From positions 1 through 64,000 of the forward strand of contig JAKQCT010000078.1 of assembly GCA_029559035.1 (NCBI GenBank): DNA of 64,000 nucleotides, given 5' to 3'. Within the stretch, counting starts at the first letter, position 1. Every line of letters begins with the position of its first letter. This DNA comes from Acidobacteriota bacterium (GTDB lineage Bacteria > Acidobacteriota > UBA4820). Both the position numbers and the translations under genes were made by a program. This document shows positions 17,249-24,224 of this stretch, piece after piece. The notes below the pieces were generated by a model. It was not told the origin of the DNA and made no database searches. It worked only from the letters and a program-made list of their open reading frames with translations.

Positions 17249-17668
17249 CTATTCGCCGATGATCTTCACTAGGACCCGTTTGGGGCGCCGGCCGTCGAAC
17301 TCGCCGTAGTAGATCTGCTCCCACGGGCCGAAATCCAGCTCGCCGCGCGTGATCGCGACGACAACCTCCCTGCCCATGACCGTCCTCTTGATGTGGGCGT
17401 CTCCGTTCACTTCACCGGTGAGGTTGTGTTCGTACCTGGTCGTCGGTTCGTGGGGGGCGAGGGCTTCGAGCCATTTCGCGAAATCCTGAAGGAGCCCCTC
17501 TTCCGCGTCGTTTATGAAGACGGAGGCGGTGATGTGCATCGCGTTGACCAGGCAGAACCCTTCCCGGACCCCGCTCTTTCTCACCGCCTCCTCGACATCG
17601 TCGGTTATGTTGATGAAGTCCACCCGCTTGCCGGTATTGAACTCCAGATATTCCGTGCGGCTCTTCAT
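17249..17668 (-). CDS. YjbQ/UPF0047 family protein
   Basis: A small cytosolic protein (139 aa) of the YjbQ family, some members of which show weak thiamine phosphate synthase activity. Characteristic stretches are [13 protein letters not shown], the conserved [10 protein letters not shown] and N-G-D-A-H-I-K-R, with histidines that bind metal, and [10 protein letters not shown] near the end. Start chosen at ATG 17668, 9 nt after AGAGG; a GTG two codons upstream is too close to that site. It lies 12 bp downstream of the OPT transporter gene. Confidence 0.88.
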   Translation of the reverse strand: MKSRTEYLEFNTGKRVDFINITDDVEEAVRKSGVREGFCLVNAMHITASVFINDAEEGLLQDFAKWLEALAPHEPTTRYEHNLTGEVNGDAHIKRTVMGREVVVAITRGELDFGPWEQIYYGEFDGRRPKRVLVKIIGE

Positions 17669-17680
17669 CGTCACGAACCT

Positions 17681-19711
17681 CTATTCTTCGACCTTCGCTT
17701 TTGTCGCGTCCCAATAAAGGAAGGCGGCCAGGGCGATGAACACGAACAGGCCGAGCCAGTTCGGAAGGCCCGCGTTCTCTCCCCACAGGGTGGGAAGCTC
17801 CTCGATCCCTTTCATTCCGGCGATTGCTCTCGTGACGCCGTCACCCACGCCCGCGAGGGCTCCGCCTGCTATGAAGCCCGAAGCTATCAGGATAGCCTTG
17901 TCGTTCCTGGCCTTGGAAAGAGCGCCGTCCTTCGTCGACTTCTGGATCAGATATCCTACGATCGCGCCGAGGAAGATCGGGCTGTTGAGCTCGATCGGCA
18001 GGTACATCCCGAGGGCGAACGCGAGGGCGGATATCCCCAGCATGGAAACTATCACCGCGATTATCGCACCAAGCCCGTAAAGTATCCACGGAACATCCTT
18101 GCCTCCCATGAAGGCGTTGGCGACGGCCGCCATCGCGCTGGCCTGCGGGGCCGGCATCTGCGGAGTCCCGTAACCGTAGACCTTGGCGAAGAGCATGATG
18201 ACCGAGGTGACCGTCATGCTGGCGAGGGCGGAGCCGAGTATGTTGCTCCACTGGATCGCCTTCGGCGTGGAACCCAGCCAGTGGCCGACCTTGAACTGGG
18301 TGACGAGGGATCCCGACATGGAGAGAGCGGTGCAGACGATCCCTCCGATCAGCAGTATGGCCAGCTTGCCCGAATCGCCCTTGAGGCCGAACGAGGAAAG
18401 CGCGACCGCCGCGATTATCAGCGTGGTAAGCGTCATCCCGGAAATGGGCGTGACTGATATCATCGCGACCGCCCAGGCGGAAACTGCGGAGAAGAGGAAG
18501 ACGATCACGAAGGTGAGTATGAGCGAAAGTATCGAGATCATGAACGCGTTGGGTTCGTTCTTGACCACGACGAAAAGGAAGTAAAGGAAGATCGCCACCG
18601 CGAGGGCGAGGCCCATCGCGACGACCGTCGTCATCGGGATGTCCCTGTCGAGGCGGGTCGAGGAGCCGGATTCCCCTTCGTGTTTCTTGAATACCTGGGA
18701 GACGACCTGCTGAAGAGCCTGCTTGATGACGGGGAGCATCTTGATTATCGAGATGACTCCGGCGGCGAAGATGCCTCCGACGCCGATGTTCCTGACGCCC
18801 TGGAAGATTATGTCTCCGGTGTTCGGGTCCGTCACGCCCCTGAAGATCGCGTCGAAGGAACTGCCGGCGCAGATCGGGTTGAGGTATCCGAACAGGGGGA
18901 TGAGGACGAAATAGGAGAGCATCGACCCCGCCATGATTATCGTGGCGTACTTGAGCCCGATGATGATGCCGAGCCCGAGTACCGCCGCGGAGGTGTTCAT
19001 CGCGAAGACCGCCTTGTACTTCTGGGTGAAGCCGCTCCAAGCGCCTATCAGAGATGTCGTAAAAGTGTCGCTCCAGAACTTGAAGGCGAGGGCGAGGTAG
19101 TCGAGGAGTATGCCGATGCCCAGCGAATATACCAGGACCTTCGCCTGCTTGCCGCCCTTCTCGCCCGCGACGAGGATCTCAGTAGTGGCCGTGCCCTCCG
19201 GGAAGGGGAGCTTCCCGTGCATCTCGTGCGTGAAATATTTTCTGAAGGGGATGAGGAAGAGGACTCCGAGGACCGCGCCGAGGAACGGAACGATGAAGAT
19301 CTGAAGGAAAGTTCCGAGGGTTCCCTGTTCCTTGTCGAGCCCCAGCATGAAGATCGCCGGCATGACGAAGACCGATCCTCCGACGACGATGCCCGAGGTC
19401 GCCCCTATCGCCAGGATGTTGACGTTCTCGATGAGTATGCTCTTTCTCTTGACGAGGGTCCCGAACCCTACCGCCAGGATGCCTATGGGTATTGCGGTTT
19501 CGATCCCCTGGCCGAGCTTCAGCGCGATGAACGAAGCCGCCGCGGAGAAGATGATGATCATCAGGAGCCCGAAAGTGATCGACCTCGCGGTAACTTCGGG
19601 AACCCCCGTTTCATCGGGGATTATCGGAACGTACTTCTCTCCTTCCCTGAGTTCGCGGTAAGCGTTCTCCGGAAGATCAAGCTGAGATCTCTTTTTCTGT
19701 TCTTCGCTCAT
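17681..19711 (-). CDS. OPT-family oligopeptide transporter
   Basis: A 676-residue polytopic inner-membrane protein with about 15 hydrophobic helices. Family features include the N-terminal E-V-T-A-R-S-I-T-F-G-L-L, the motif G-K-L-P-F-P-E-G-T-A-T-T-E-I-L, and the C-terminal G-A-I-V-G-Y-L-I-Q and S-G-F-I-A-G-G-A-L-A-G-V-G-D. OPT proteins import small peptides or metal-siderophore chelates by proton symport. Peptide import is favoured here because a secreted oligopeptidase and an M32 carboxypeptidase lie in the same window. Two in-frame ATGs occur near the start; 19711 was chosen because AGG sits 6 nt upstream. Confidence 0.9.
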   Translation of the reverse strand: MSEEQKKRSQLDLPENAYRELREGEKYVPIIPDETGVPEVTARSITFGLLMIIIFSAAASFIALKLGQGIETAIPIGILAVGFGTLVKRKSILIENVNILAIGATSGIVVGGSVFVMPAIFMLGLDKEQGTLGTFLQIFIVPFLGAVLGVLFLIPFRKYFTHEMHGKLPFPEGTATTEILVAGEKGGKQAKVLVYSLGIGILLDYLALAFKFWSDTFTTSLIGAWSGFTQKYKAVFAMNTSAAVLGLGIIIGLKYATIIMAGSMLSYFVLIPLFGYLNPICAGSSFDAIFRGVTDPNTGDIIFQGVRNIGVGGIFAAGVISIIKMLPVIKQALQQVVSQVFKKHEGESGSSTRLDRDIPMTTVVAMGLALAVAIFLYFLFVVVKNEPNAFMISILSLILTFVIVFLFSAVSAWAVAMISVTPISGMTLTTLIIAAVALSSFGLKGDSGKLAILLIGGIVCTALSMSGSLVTQFKVGHWLGSTPKAIQWSNILGSALASMTVTSVIMLFAKVYGYGTPQMPAPQASAMAAVANAFMGGKDVPWILYGLGAIIAVIVSMLGISALAFALGMYLPIELNSPIFLGAIVGYLIQKSTKDGALSKARNDKAILIASGFIAGGALAGVGDGVTRAIAGMKGIEELPTLWGENAGLPNWLGLFVFIALAAFLYWDATKAKVEE

Positions 19712-19768
19712 CGTCATCCTGCCTTTCCTGAAACCCACACCAAATCAAGGGTAAAGGATACCATTTTT

Positions 19769-19806
19769 AAAATTCAACTCCAAATCCAACTTCAAATTCC
19801 AAATTA
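19769..19806. repeat. Short-period A/C-rich intergenic repeat
   Basis: Variants of TCAACTCCAAATCC and TTCAAATTCCAAATT recur with a period of about 6-7 nt, in the gap upstream of the OPT gene. It looks like a degenerate simple repeat with no coding potential. Confidence 0.5.
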
Positions 19807-19836
19807 TTGTGCCGCTTAATTTTTCAACACCACCCC

Positions 19837-19865
19837 TTGACAAGCCATTTTTTTTGTCTTACAAT
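19837..19865 (+). promoter_or_regulatory. Strong promoter of the H1-like gene
   Basis: TTGACA (19837-19842), a 17-nt spacer and TACAAT (19860-19865) lie 64 nt before the start codon. Confidence 0.85.
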
Positions 19866-19928
19866 TCAGTTGTCCAACATCTTGTGCTGAGCAACTGGGC
19901 AACCGAACTTTGGACAAAGGAGGATACG

Positions 19929-20090
19929 ATGCCAGTGACCAAGAAAGCAGCAAAGAAACCCGCAGTGAAGAAAGCCGTAGCAAAGAAGCCGGTAGCAAAG
20001 AAAGCTTGCGCGAAGAAGACTGTCGCCGCCAAGAAGACGACAGCGAAGAAGCCGGTAGCCAAAAAAGCAGCGGTGAAAAAGGCGAAGTAA
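19929..20090 (+). CDS. Histone H1-like lysine/alanine-rich DNA-binding protein
   Basis: A 53-residue protein made almost entirely of repeats of the type K-K-P-V-A-K-K-A-x. It carries over twenty lysines and no acidic residues, so it should bind DNA or RNA non-specifically, like the tails of bacterial H1-like proteins or AlgP. A consensus AAGGAGG, a near-consensus promoter and a strong terminator make it a monocistronic and probably highly expressed gene. One cysteine occurs in A-C-A-K-K. Such proteins typically compact the nucleoid; that role is inferred from composition only. Confidence 0.8.
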   Translation: MPVTKKAAKKPAVKKAVAKKPVAKKACAKKTVAAKKTTAKKPVAKKAAVKKAK

Positions 20091-20117
20091 ATCTACCATT
20101 GCAGTATTGCTACTCAG

Positions 20118-20143
20118 GCCGCACTTCCGTGCGGCTTTTTTTT
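20118..20143 (+). terminator. Rho-independent terminator of the H1-like gene
   Basis: GCCGCAC-TTCC-GTGCGGC (20118-20135) is followed by eight Ts. Confidence 0.92.
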
Positions 20144-20177
20144 CGCCCGTCCGAACGGCGGGCTCCGTTTCAAAGCC

Positions 20178-20206
20178 TTGACAAAAAAAGATTTATATTG
20201 TCTAAT
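20178..20206 (+). promoter_or_regulatory. Promoter of rpsT
   Basis: TTGACA (20178-20183), a 17-nt spacer and TCTAAT (20201-20206) lie just upstream of the S20 leader. Confidence 0.75.
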
Positions 20207-20239
20207 ACCCCTTTTGAATATTGAAAGCTGGAGGTTGAA

Positions 20240-20497
20240 GTGGCAAATCACAAGTCGGCAGAAAAGCGCGCGAGGCAGAGCGAAAAGAGGAACGCCCGCA
20301 ACCGCCTCGCGAAAGGTCAGATGAAGGGCGTAACGAAGAAGTTCCGTTCCCTTCTCGAAGAGAACAAGGTCGAAGAAGCCAGGAAGATCCTTCCCGAAGT
20401 ATATTCGGTAATAGACAGGACCGAGAAAAAAGGCGTCATCCACGCGAAGACGGCCGCAAGGTGCAAGTCCCGTCTGGCAAAAAAGATCAAAGGTTAA
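20240..20497 (+). CDS. rpsT: 30S ribosomal protein S20
   Basis: Primary 16S rRNA-binding protein of the small subunit, 85 residues. It shows the canonical A-N-H-K-S-A-E-K-R start, the basic helix K-R-N-A-R-N-R-L-A-K, and the closing H-A-K-T-A-A-R-C-K-S-R-L-A-K-K. It begins with GTG behind GGAGG. The non-ATG start is notable because S20 in enteric bacteria uses a UUG start linked to autoregulation; whether the same applies here is inference. It stands alone and converges on the heptosyltransferase gene 3 bp away. Confidence 0.96.
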   Translation: MANHKSAEKRARQSEKRNARNRLAKGQMKGVTKKFRSLLEENKVEEARKILPEVYSVIDRTEKKGVIHAKTAARCKSRLAKKIKG

Positions 20498-20500
20498 AAC

Positions 20501-21553
20501 CTAGCTTTTATCGAGAAGTTCAAGTATCCGCCCTGTCAGGACTCCTGAAGATACGAGTTCCAGGCAGGGCGGTTTTCCGTTCGCGGAGGGATCGCAGTCC
20601 CTGAAAAAACTCTGCCTGCAGGGGGAACATTTCAAGCCGGAATAAACTATCCGCAGCCTGTTCTCGGGAAGCAGGGGAGCCGTCTTCTCGGGACTTCCCG
20701 GGCCGAACACCGCGACGACCGGAGTGCCTACGGCGGAGGCTACGTGCATCGGGCCCGAATCGTTCCCCACGAAAAGCCTCGCGAGGGACAGGAAGGATGG
20801 AAGATCTCCCAGTGGGATCTTTCCCGAGGCGTCCACGCATCCGGGGAAAACCTTTCTGAAAGAATCGACGTAGGGCCTGTCCTCTCCGGTCCCGACGAGG
20901 ACGATTTTCATGCCCGACCTTCCGCCGACATCCGCGGCGGCTTCGGCGAACCTCTCGGCGTGGTACGCCCGCGGGAACTTGCTCGCCCCTATGTGGAAGA
21001 CCAGGAATCCCCTCTCCTCGATCCCCAAGCCTGAAACTATTCCTTTCGCACGTCGGAGGCCGGCTTCTGTGACCGGGAGGAACGGGCGGGGATCAGTAGA
21101 AGATATCCCGAGGGGCTTGATAAGTTCGAGGAACTGAAGCGCGTGGTGGCTGTTCCAGAGCTCTTCCGTCATATCTACCGGATGAGTGAAAAACGGCTTT
21201 CGGGAGTTGACCGAATAGCCTATCCTCGCGGGTATCCCGGAAAGCCTCGCTATGAGCCCGTCCCGGAAGCCTTTGGCGAATACGATCGAAGCATCGTATT
21301 TAACGCCCCTCATCTTCGCCAGAAGGTAAAAGTTCGCCCGAAGGCCTTTTCCTTCTATCGTGATCACTTCGTTTATCCCCGGATAATCGTTGAGCAGAGG
21401 AACGAGATGCCTTCTGACCGCGACGGCGATCCTGATGTCGGGCCTTTCTTTTTTTATCGCTTCCACGCACGCCGTCGCCATGACGACGTCCCCCGCCCAG
21501 TTGGGAAGGCGAAGGAGGACGGAGCCGCCGCGGGGGATCTGAGCCTCTTTCAA
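20501..21553 (-). CDS. ADP-heptose:LPS heptosyltransferase (GT9), WaaF-like
   Basis: Glycosyltransferase that adds heptose to the inner core of lipopolysaccharide; cytosolic face of the inner membrane, 350 residues. GT9 features are L-L-R-L-P-N-W-A-G-D-V-V-M-A at the N-terminus, H-I-G-A-S-K in the middle, and the nucleotide-sugar site F-V-G-N-D-S-G-P-M-H-V-A-S-A-V-G-T-P. K-C-S-P-C-R-Q near the end matches heptosyltransferase II. The start is inferred as TTG at 21553, overlapping the upstream TGA (TTGA). The reading frame is open for almost 600 further bases upstream, but that part lies antiphase inside another gene. The protein shows that the host makes LPS. Confidence 0.87.
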   Translation of the reverse strand: MKEAQIPRGGSVLLRLPNWAGDVVMATACVEAIKKERPDIRIAVAVRRHLVPLLNDYPGINEVITIEGKGLRANFYLLAKMRGVKYDASIVFAKGFRDGLIARLSGIPARIGYSVNSRKPFFTHPVDMTEELWNSHHALQFLELIKPLGISSTDPRPFLPVTEAGLRRAKGIVSGLGIEERGFLVFHIGASKFPRAYHAERFAEAAADVGGRSGMKIVLVGTGEDRPYVDSFRKVFPGCVDASGKIPLGDLPSFLSLARLFVGNDSGPMHVASAVGTPVVAVFGPGSPEKTAPLLPENRLRIVYSGLKCSPCRQSFFRDCDPSANGKPPCLELVSSGVLTGRILELLDKS

Positions 21554-22650
21554 TTCCTGCTCGCGAGGATGAGGAAGATCAGGAGGGCCAGCCCGACGGC
21601 CGCCAGGGCGAAGAATATCTTCCAGAAGCTGTAAGGTTTCTTTCCGTAGATCGCCCCCGTTTGCCCGTTGACCAGGAACGGGAAGTTCCTGCCGTTGTAC
21701 CTGAAAGTGCCCGACCATATCGGGCTCAGGACATGCTTGAAGGTCTGGGCGCTGAGAGCGCAGTCCACTTTGAGGTCCTGGTAGGTGTCGCCGGGGACGT
21801 CCTTCCCGCAGAGATCGTTCTCGGTCATCAGTATCTGGGACTTCGCGATGGCGTAAACCTCCTTGAGCGGCATCTCGCTGTTGAACACTCCGAACCCGGA
21901 AAGGTATCCTGGATCGTACTGCCTGAGACCCTTTTTCACGTCGAACGGGAAGATGTTGTAAAGGGAGATGAGCCTTTCGGTGGTTATCGCCGGAACGAGG
22001 ACGTCGTCGAAGAAGTCCGAGCGCGAACCGGAAGCGGGCTCCCAGCGTATCTTCCGCACCTTCCTCGTCTCGTAGGATGTCTTTCCGGCCCGCGTGACGG
22101 GAACGCTCTCGTTGACGTAGTAATAGTGGCCAGCCTGGGCGGTCCACGTGCAGTCCGCCCTCGCGTCAACGGTGAAGAAGGGAAGGTAGACGCCCTGGAT
22201 CTTCTCGAGCCTGTAAAGTTTTTTCAGAGCTCCTGGGTGGAACCATCCTTCCTTGATCCACGCCTGGAATTTATTCAACGCTTCCTGCCTGCCGACGGAA
22301 AAGGGGATAACGCCGGCGGGCTTTATCATGTCGTCCCTTTCGGCGGTCTCCCCGATGAACCGGCTTCCGCAGAAGGGGCAGGTGACATCCCTTCTCTTTT
22401 CGGCGGAGGATACCCTGGCTCCGCAGTTCTTGCATTGGACTTCGAAGAGGGTCACGCCGTACCCCTTCACGAGACGATCCCCGGAGAGGAACTCCATCAG
22501 ATCCCGCTCCTGTTCTTCGGGAACGAAGGAGGGTCCGGAGGGGATGTCGTATAGAGAATCGCAGTAGGAGCACTTCAACCTCGCGGTCTCGGGGTCGAAC
22601 TCCAGCTCGCCTCCACAGCTTCTGCAAGGAAAAAATTTTTTCTCGTCCAA
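21550..22650 (-). CDS. Zinc-ribbon membrane protein of unknown function
   Basis: A 366-residue protein. The N-terminus has two zinc-ribbon units: C-R-S-C ... C-S-Y-C (residues 9-30) and C-K-N-C ... C-P-F-C (about 74-95). A long mixed domain follows, with G-V-Y-L-P-F-F-T-V-D-A and a tyrosine/tryptophan-rich stretch. A single transmembrane helix ends the protein (about 343-362), so it is C-terminally anchored with the ribbons in the cytosol. Similar proteins are often mis-annotated as primosomal-type helicases. It is translationally coupled to the heptosyltransferase by TTGA, but a role in LPS is only inferred from that. Confidence 0.7.
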   Translation of the reverse strand: MDEKKFFPCRSCGGELEFDPETARLKCSYCDSLYDIPSGPSFVPEEQERDLMEFLSGDRLVKGYGVTLFEVQCKNCGARVSSAEKRRDVTCPFCGSRFIGETAERDDMIKPAGVIPFSVGRQEALNKFQAWIKEGWFHPGALKKLYRLEKIQGVYLPFFTVDARADCTWTAQAGHYYYVNESVPVTRAGKTSYETRKVRKIRWEPASGSRSDFFDDVLVPAITTERLISLYNIFPFDVKKGLRQYDPGYLSGFGVFNSEMPLKEVYAIAKSQILMTENDLCGKDVPGDTYQDLKVDCALSAQTFKHVLSPIWSGTFRYNGRNFPFLVNGQTGAIYGKKPYSFWKIFFALAAVGLALLIFLILASRN

Positions 22651-22671
22651 GCCGAACTCCCGCTCGGGGTT

Positions 22672-22699
22672 TTGAAAACCCCATTAAAGACTATATAAT
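22672..22699 (+). promoter_or_regulatory. Promoter of the ZIP transporter gene
   Basis: TTGAAA (22672-22677), a 16-nt spacer and a consensus TATAAT (22694-22699) lie 34 nt before the start codon. The gap is divergent, so the opposite gene must use another site. Confidence 0.7.
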
Positions 22700-22733
22700 A
22701 TTGCCGTCAAGTTCAAGGAGGCGACGCGGGGTG

Positions 22734-23543
22734 ATGGAATATTTCGCTTCACTGGATCATGTCCTTCAGGCTTTCATAGCGACCCTTTTCACTTGGGGCC
22801 TCACTGCTTTGGGGGCCGGCCTCGTTTTTCTCACTTCCGGGGTCAACCGGAAATTCCTCGACATGATGCTGGGCTTCGCGGCGGGTGTCATGATCGCGGC
22901 CAGCTACTTCTCCCTCCTCAAACCGGCCATAGAGATGACCGAGGCCGAGGGCGGCATACCGTGGCTGCCCGCAGTCGTTGGCTTCACCGCCGGCGGTTTA
23001 GTGCTTTTCCTCATCGACAAGGTGCTGCCGCATCTGCATATCGGGTTCCCGCAGGAAGAAACGGAGGGGATCAGGACCAACTGGCAGAGGAGCGTCCTGC
23101 TGATGCTGGCCATAACCATACACAACATACCCGAAGGCCTCGCGGTCGGTGTCGCTTTCGGAGCCCTCGCCGCGGACATTCCCTCCGCAACATTCGCGGG
23201 GGCAGTTTCGCTCGCCGTCGGGATAGGATTGCAGAACTTTCCCGAGGGGGCCGCGGTGTCCTTTCCTCTCGTGAGGGAGGGGATGAGCAGGACCAGAAGC
23301 TTTTTTTGGGGGCAGTTAAGCGGTATAGTGGAACCTGTGGCGGCCGTATGCGGTGCGCTTCTGGTCGTGGTGGCGAAGCCTGTTCTTCCCTACGCGCTTT
23401 CGTTCGCGGCGGGAGCCATGATATTCGTCGTGGTGGAGGAGCTGATCCCGGAATCGCAGCTCGAGAAGAACACCGACCTGGCGACTCTCGCGACGATGTT
23501 CGGGTTCGCTTTCATGATGATGCTGGACCTCGCGTTCGCTTAG
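22734..23543 (+). CDS. ZIP-family divalent metal transporter
   Basis: A 269-residue inner-membrane transporter with about eight helices. Helices IV and V carry the family signature: H-N-I-P-E-G-L-A-V-G and, one helix on, Q-N-F-P-E-G-A-A-V. The His/Asn/Glu residues there form the metal path. A short histidine-containing loop (L-P-H-L-H-I-G) precedes them. Zinc or other divalent metal uptake is the family role; specificity cannot be read here. The ATG at 22734 lies behind GGAGG, and a GTG one codon earlier is possible. It is followed closely by the HEAT-repeat gene. Confidence 0.9.
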   Translation: MEYFASLDHVLQAFIATLFTWGLTALGAGLVFLTSGVNRKFLDMMLGFAAGVMIAASYFSLLKPAIEMTEAEGGIPWLPAVVGFTAGGLVLFLIDKVLPHLHIGFPQEETEGIRTNWQRSVLLMLAITIHNIPEGLAVGVAFGALAADIPSATFAGAVSLAVGIGLQNFPEGAAVSFPLVREGMSRTRSFFWGQLSGIVEPVAAVCGALLVVVAKPVLPYALSFAAGAMIFVVVEELIPESQLEKNTDLATLATMFGFAFMMMLDLAFA

Positions 23544-23552
23544 GAGGGGAAG

Positions 23553-24020
23553 TTGGAAAAGTTCGACGAACTTGTAAGGAAGCTCAGGGAAGGGACGAGC
23601 AAGGAGAAGATGGAGGCGGCGGCCGAACTTGGCCAGCTCAAGGACAGAAGGGCCGTTCCGTTCCTGAGGAAGGCGATCAAAGATGCAGATGTGGTCGTGA
23701 GGGACAACGCAGCGTTCGCACTGGGACAGATAGGGGCGACGGAGGCTGTTTTCGATCTCGTGTCCCTGCTCGACGATGAAAGCAAGATAGTCCGCAAGTC
23801 CTCGGCGAAAGCCTTGGGAATGCTGAAGGTGAAGGAGGCCGTCCAGCCCCTCATCGTCAAGGTGGACGAGGAATCCTACCTCGTGAGGAAAAGCGTGATC
23901 AGGAGCCTTGTCCAGATAGGAGGGGACAGGGTGAAAATAGTCCTTTCGGAACACCTCAAGAAGGAGGAGAACGTGTTCCTCAGGGAGATGATAACCGGTT
24001 TCCTGGGAAAAAAGAGCTGA
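23553..24020 (+). CDS. HEAT-repeat protein
   Basis: A 155-residue all-helical scaffold protein. Roughly five HEAT/PBS-lyase-type repeats are visible, with consensus pieces such as L-K-D-R-R-A-V-P-F-L, V-R-D-N-A-A-F-A-L-G-Q-I-G, V-R-K-S-S-A-K-A-L-G-M-L-K and V-R-K-S-V-I-R-S-L-V-Q-I-G. It starts with TTG directly behind GGAGGGG. Such proteins mediate protein-protein contacts. It is co-transcribed with the ZIP transporter (9 bp gap), but a functional tie is not shown. Confidence 0.85.
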   Translation: MEKFDELVRKLREGTSKEKMEAAAELGQLKDRRAVPFLRKAIKDADVVVRDNAAFALGQIGATEAVFDLVSLLDDESKIVRKSSAKALGMLKVKEAVQPLIVKVDEESYLVRKSVIRSLVQIGGDRVKIVLSEHLKKEENVFLREMITGFLGKKS

Positions 24021-24063
24021 AGAAGTTCTTGGAGGGGAAGAACTGCATTATGTTTCAAGGCAC

Positions 24064-24092
24064 TTGATTTTTTAAAACAAAGGTATTATATT
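24064..24092 (+). promoter_or_regulatory. Orphan promoter in front of a candidate small RNA
   Basis: TTGATT (24064-24069), a 17-nt spacer and TATATT (24087-24092) are followed by no open reading frame, only a short leader and a terminator. Confidence 0.65.
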
Positions 24093-24098
24093 AAAAGC

Positions 24099-24158
24099 AT
24101 CGAGGGGCCCCCTCCTCTCTCCGAAGCGGTTTGCGAAAGCGAACCGCTTCTTTTTTTT
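24099..24158 (+). ncRNA. Candidate small RNA (about 60 nt)
   Basis: The promoter at 24064-24092 would start transcription at about 24099, and a strong terminator ends at 24158. The intervening RNA begins with a G/C-rich palindrome (GAGGGGCCCCCTC). It then has a C/U-rich linker reading CCUCCUCUCUCC, and finally the terminator hairpin. The linker is complementary to GGAGG ribosome sites. No known family is recognised. The call rests only on promoter-terminator spacing. Confidence 0.45.
24123..24158 (+). terminator. Strong rho-independent terminator (plus strand)
   Basis: GAAGCGGTT (24123-24131) pairs with AACCGCTTC (24142-24150) across a TGCGAAAGCG loop that can itself pair. Eight Ts follow. 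It ends the candidate small RNA and any read-through from the HEAT-repeat gene. Confidence 0.93.
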
Positions 24159-24162
24159 CCGG

Positions 24163-24199
24163 GAAAAAAGAAAAAGCCGCCGGGCTGACCCGGCGGCTT
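24163..24199 (-). terminator. Rho-independent terminator of the acyl-CoA dehydrogenase gene
   Basis: On the minus strand AAGCCGCCGGG-TCAG-CCCGGCGGCTT is followed by TTTCTTTTTT (24163-24173). It lies 26 bp past the stop codon. Confidence 0.92.
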
Positions 24200-24224
24200 T
24201 TCATGCCTGCATGTCAAGAACCGT

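Noticed and set aside
21554-22147. Long N-terminal extension of the heptosyltransferase frame
   Set aside because: The extension is arginine/proline-rich antiphase sequence inside the zinc-ribbon membrane protein gene, whereas the GT9 domain starts at the TTG in the TTGA overlap.
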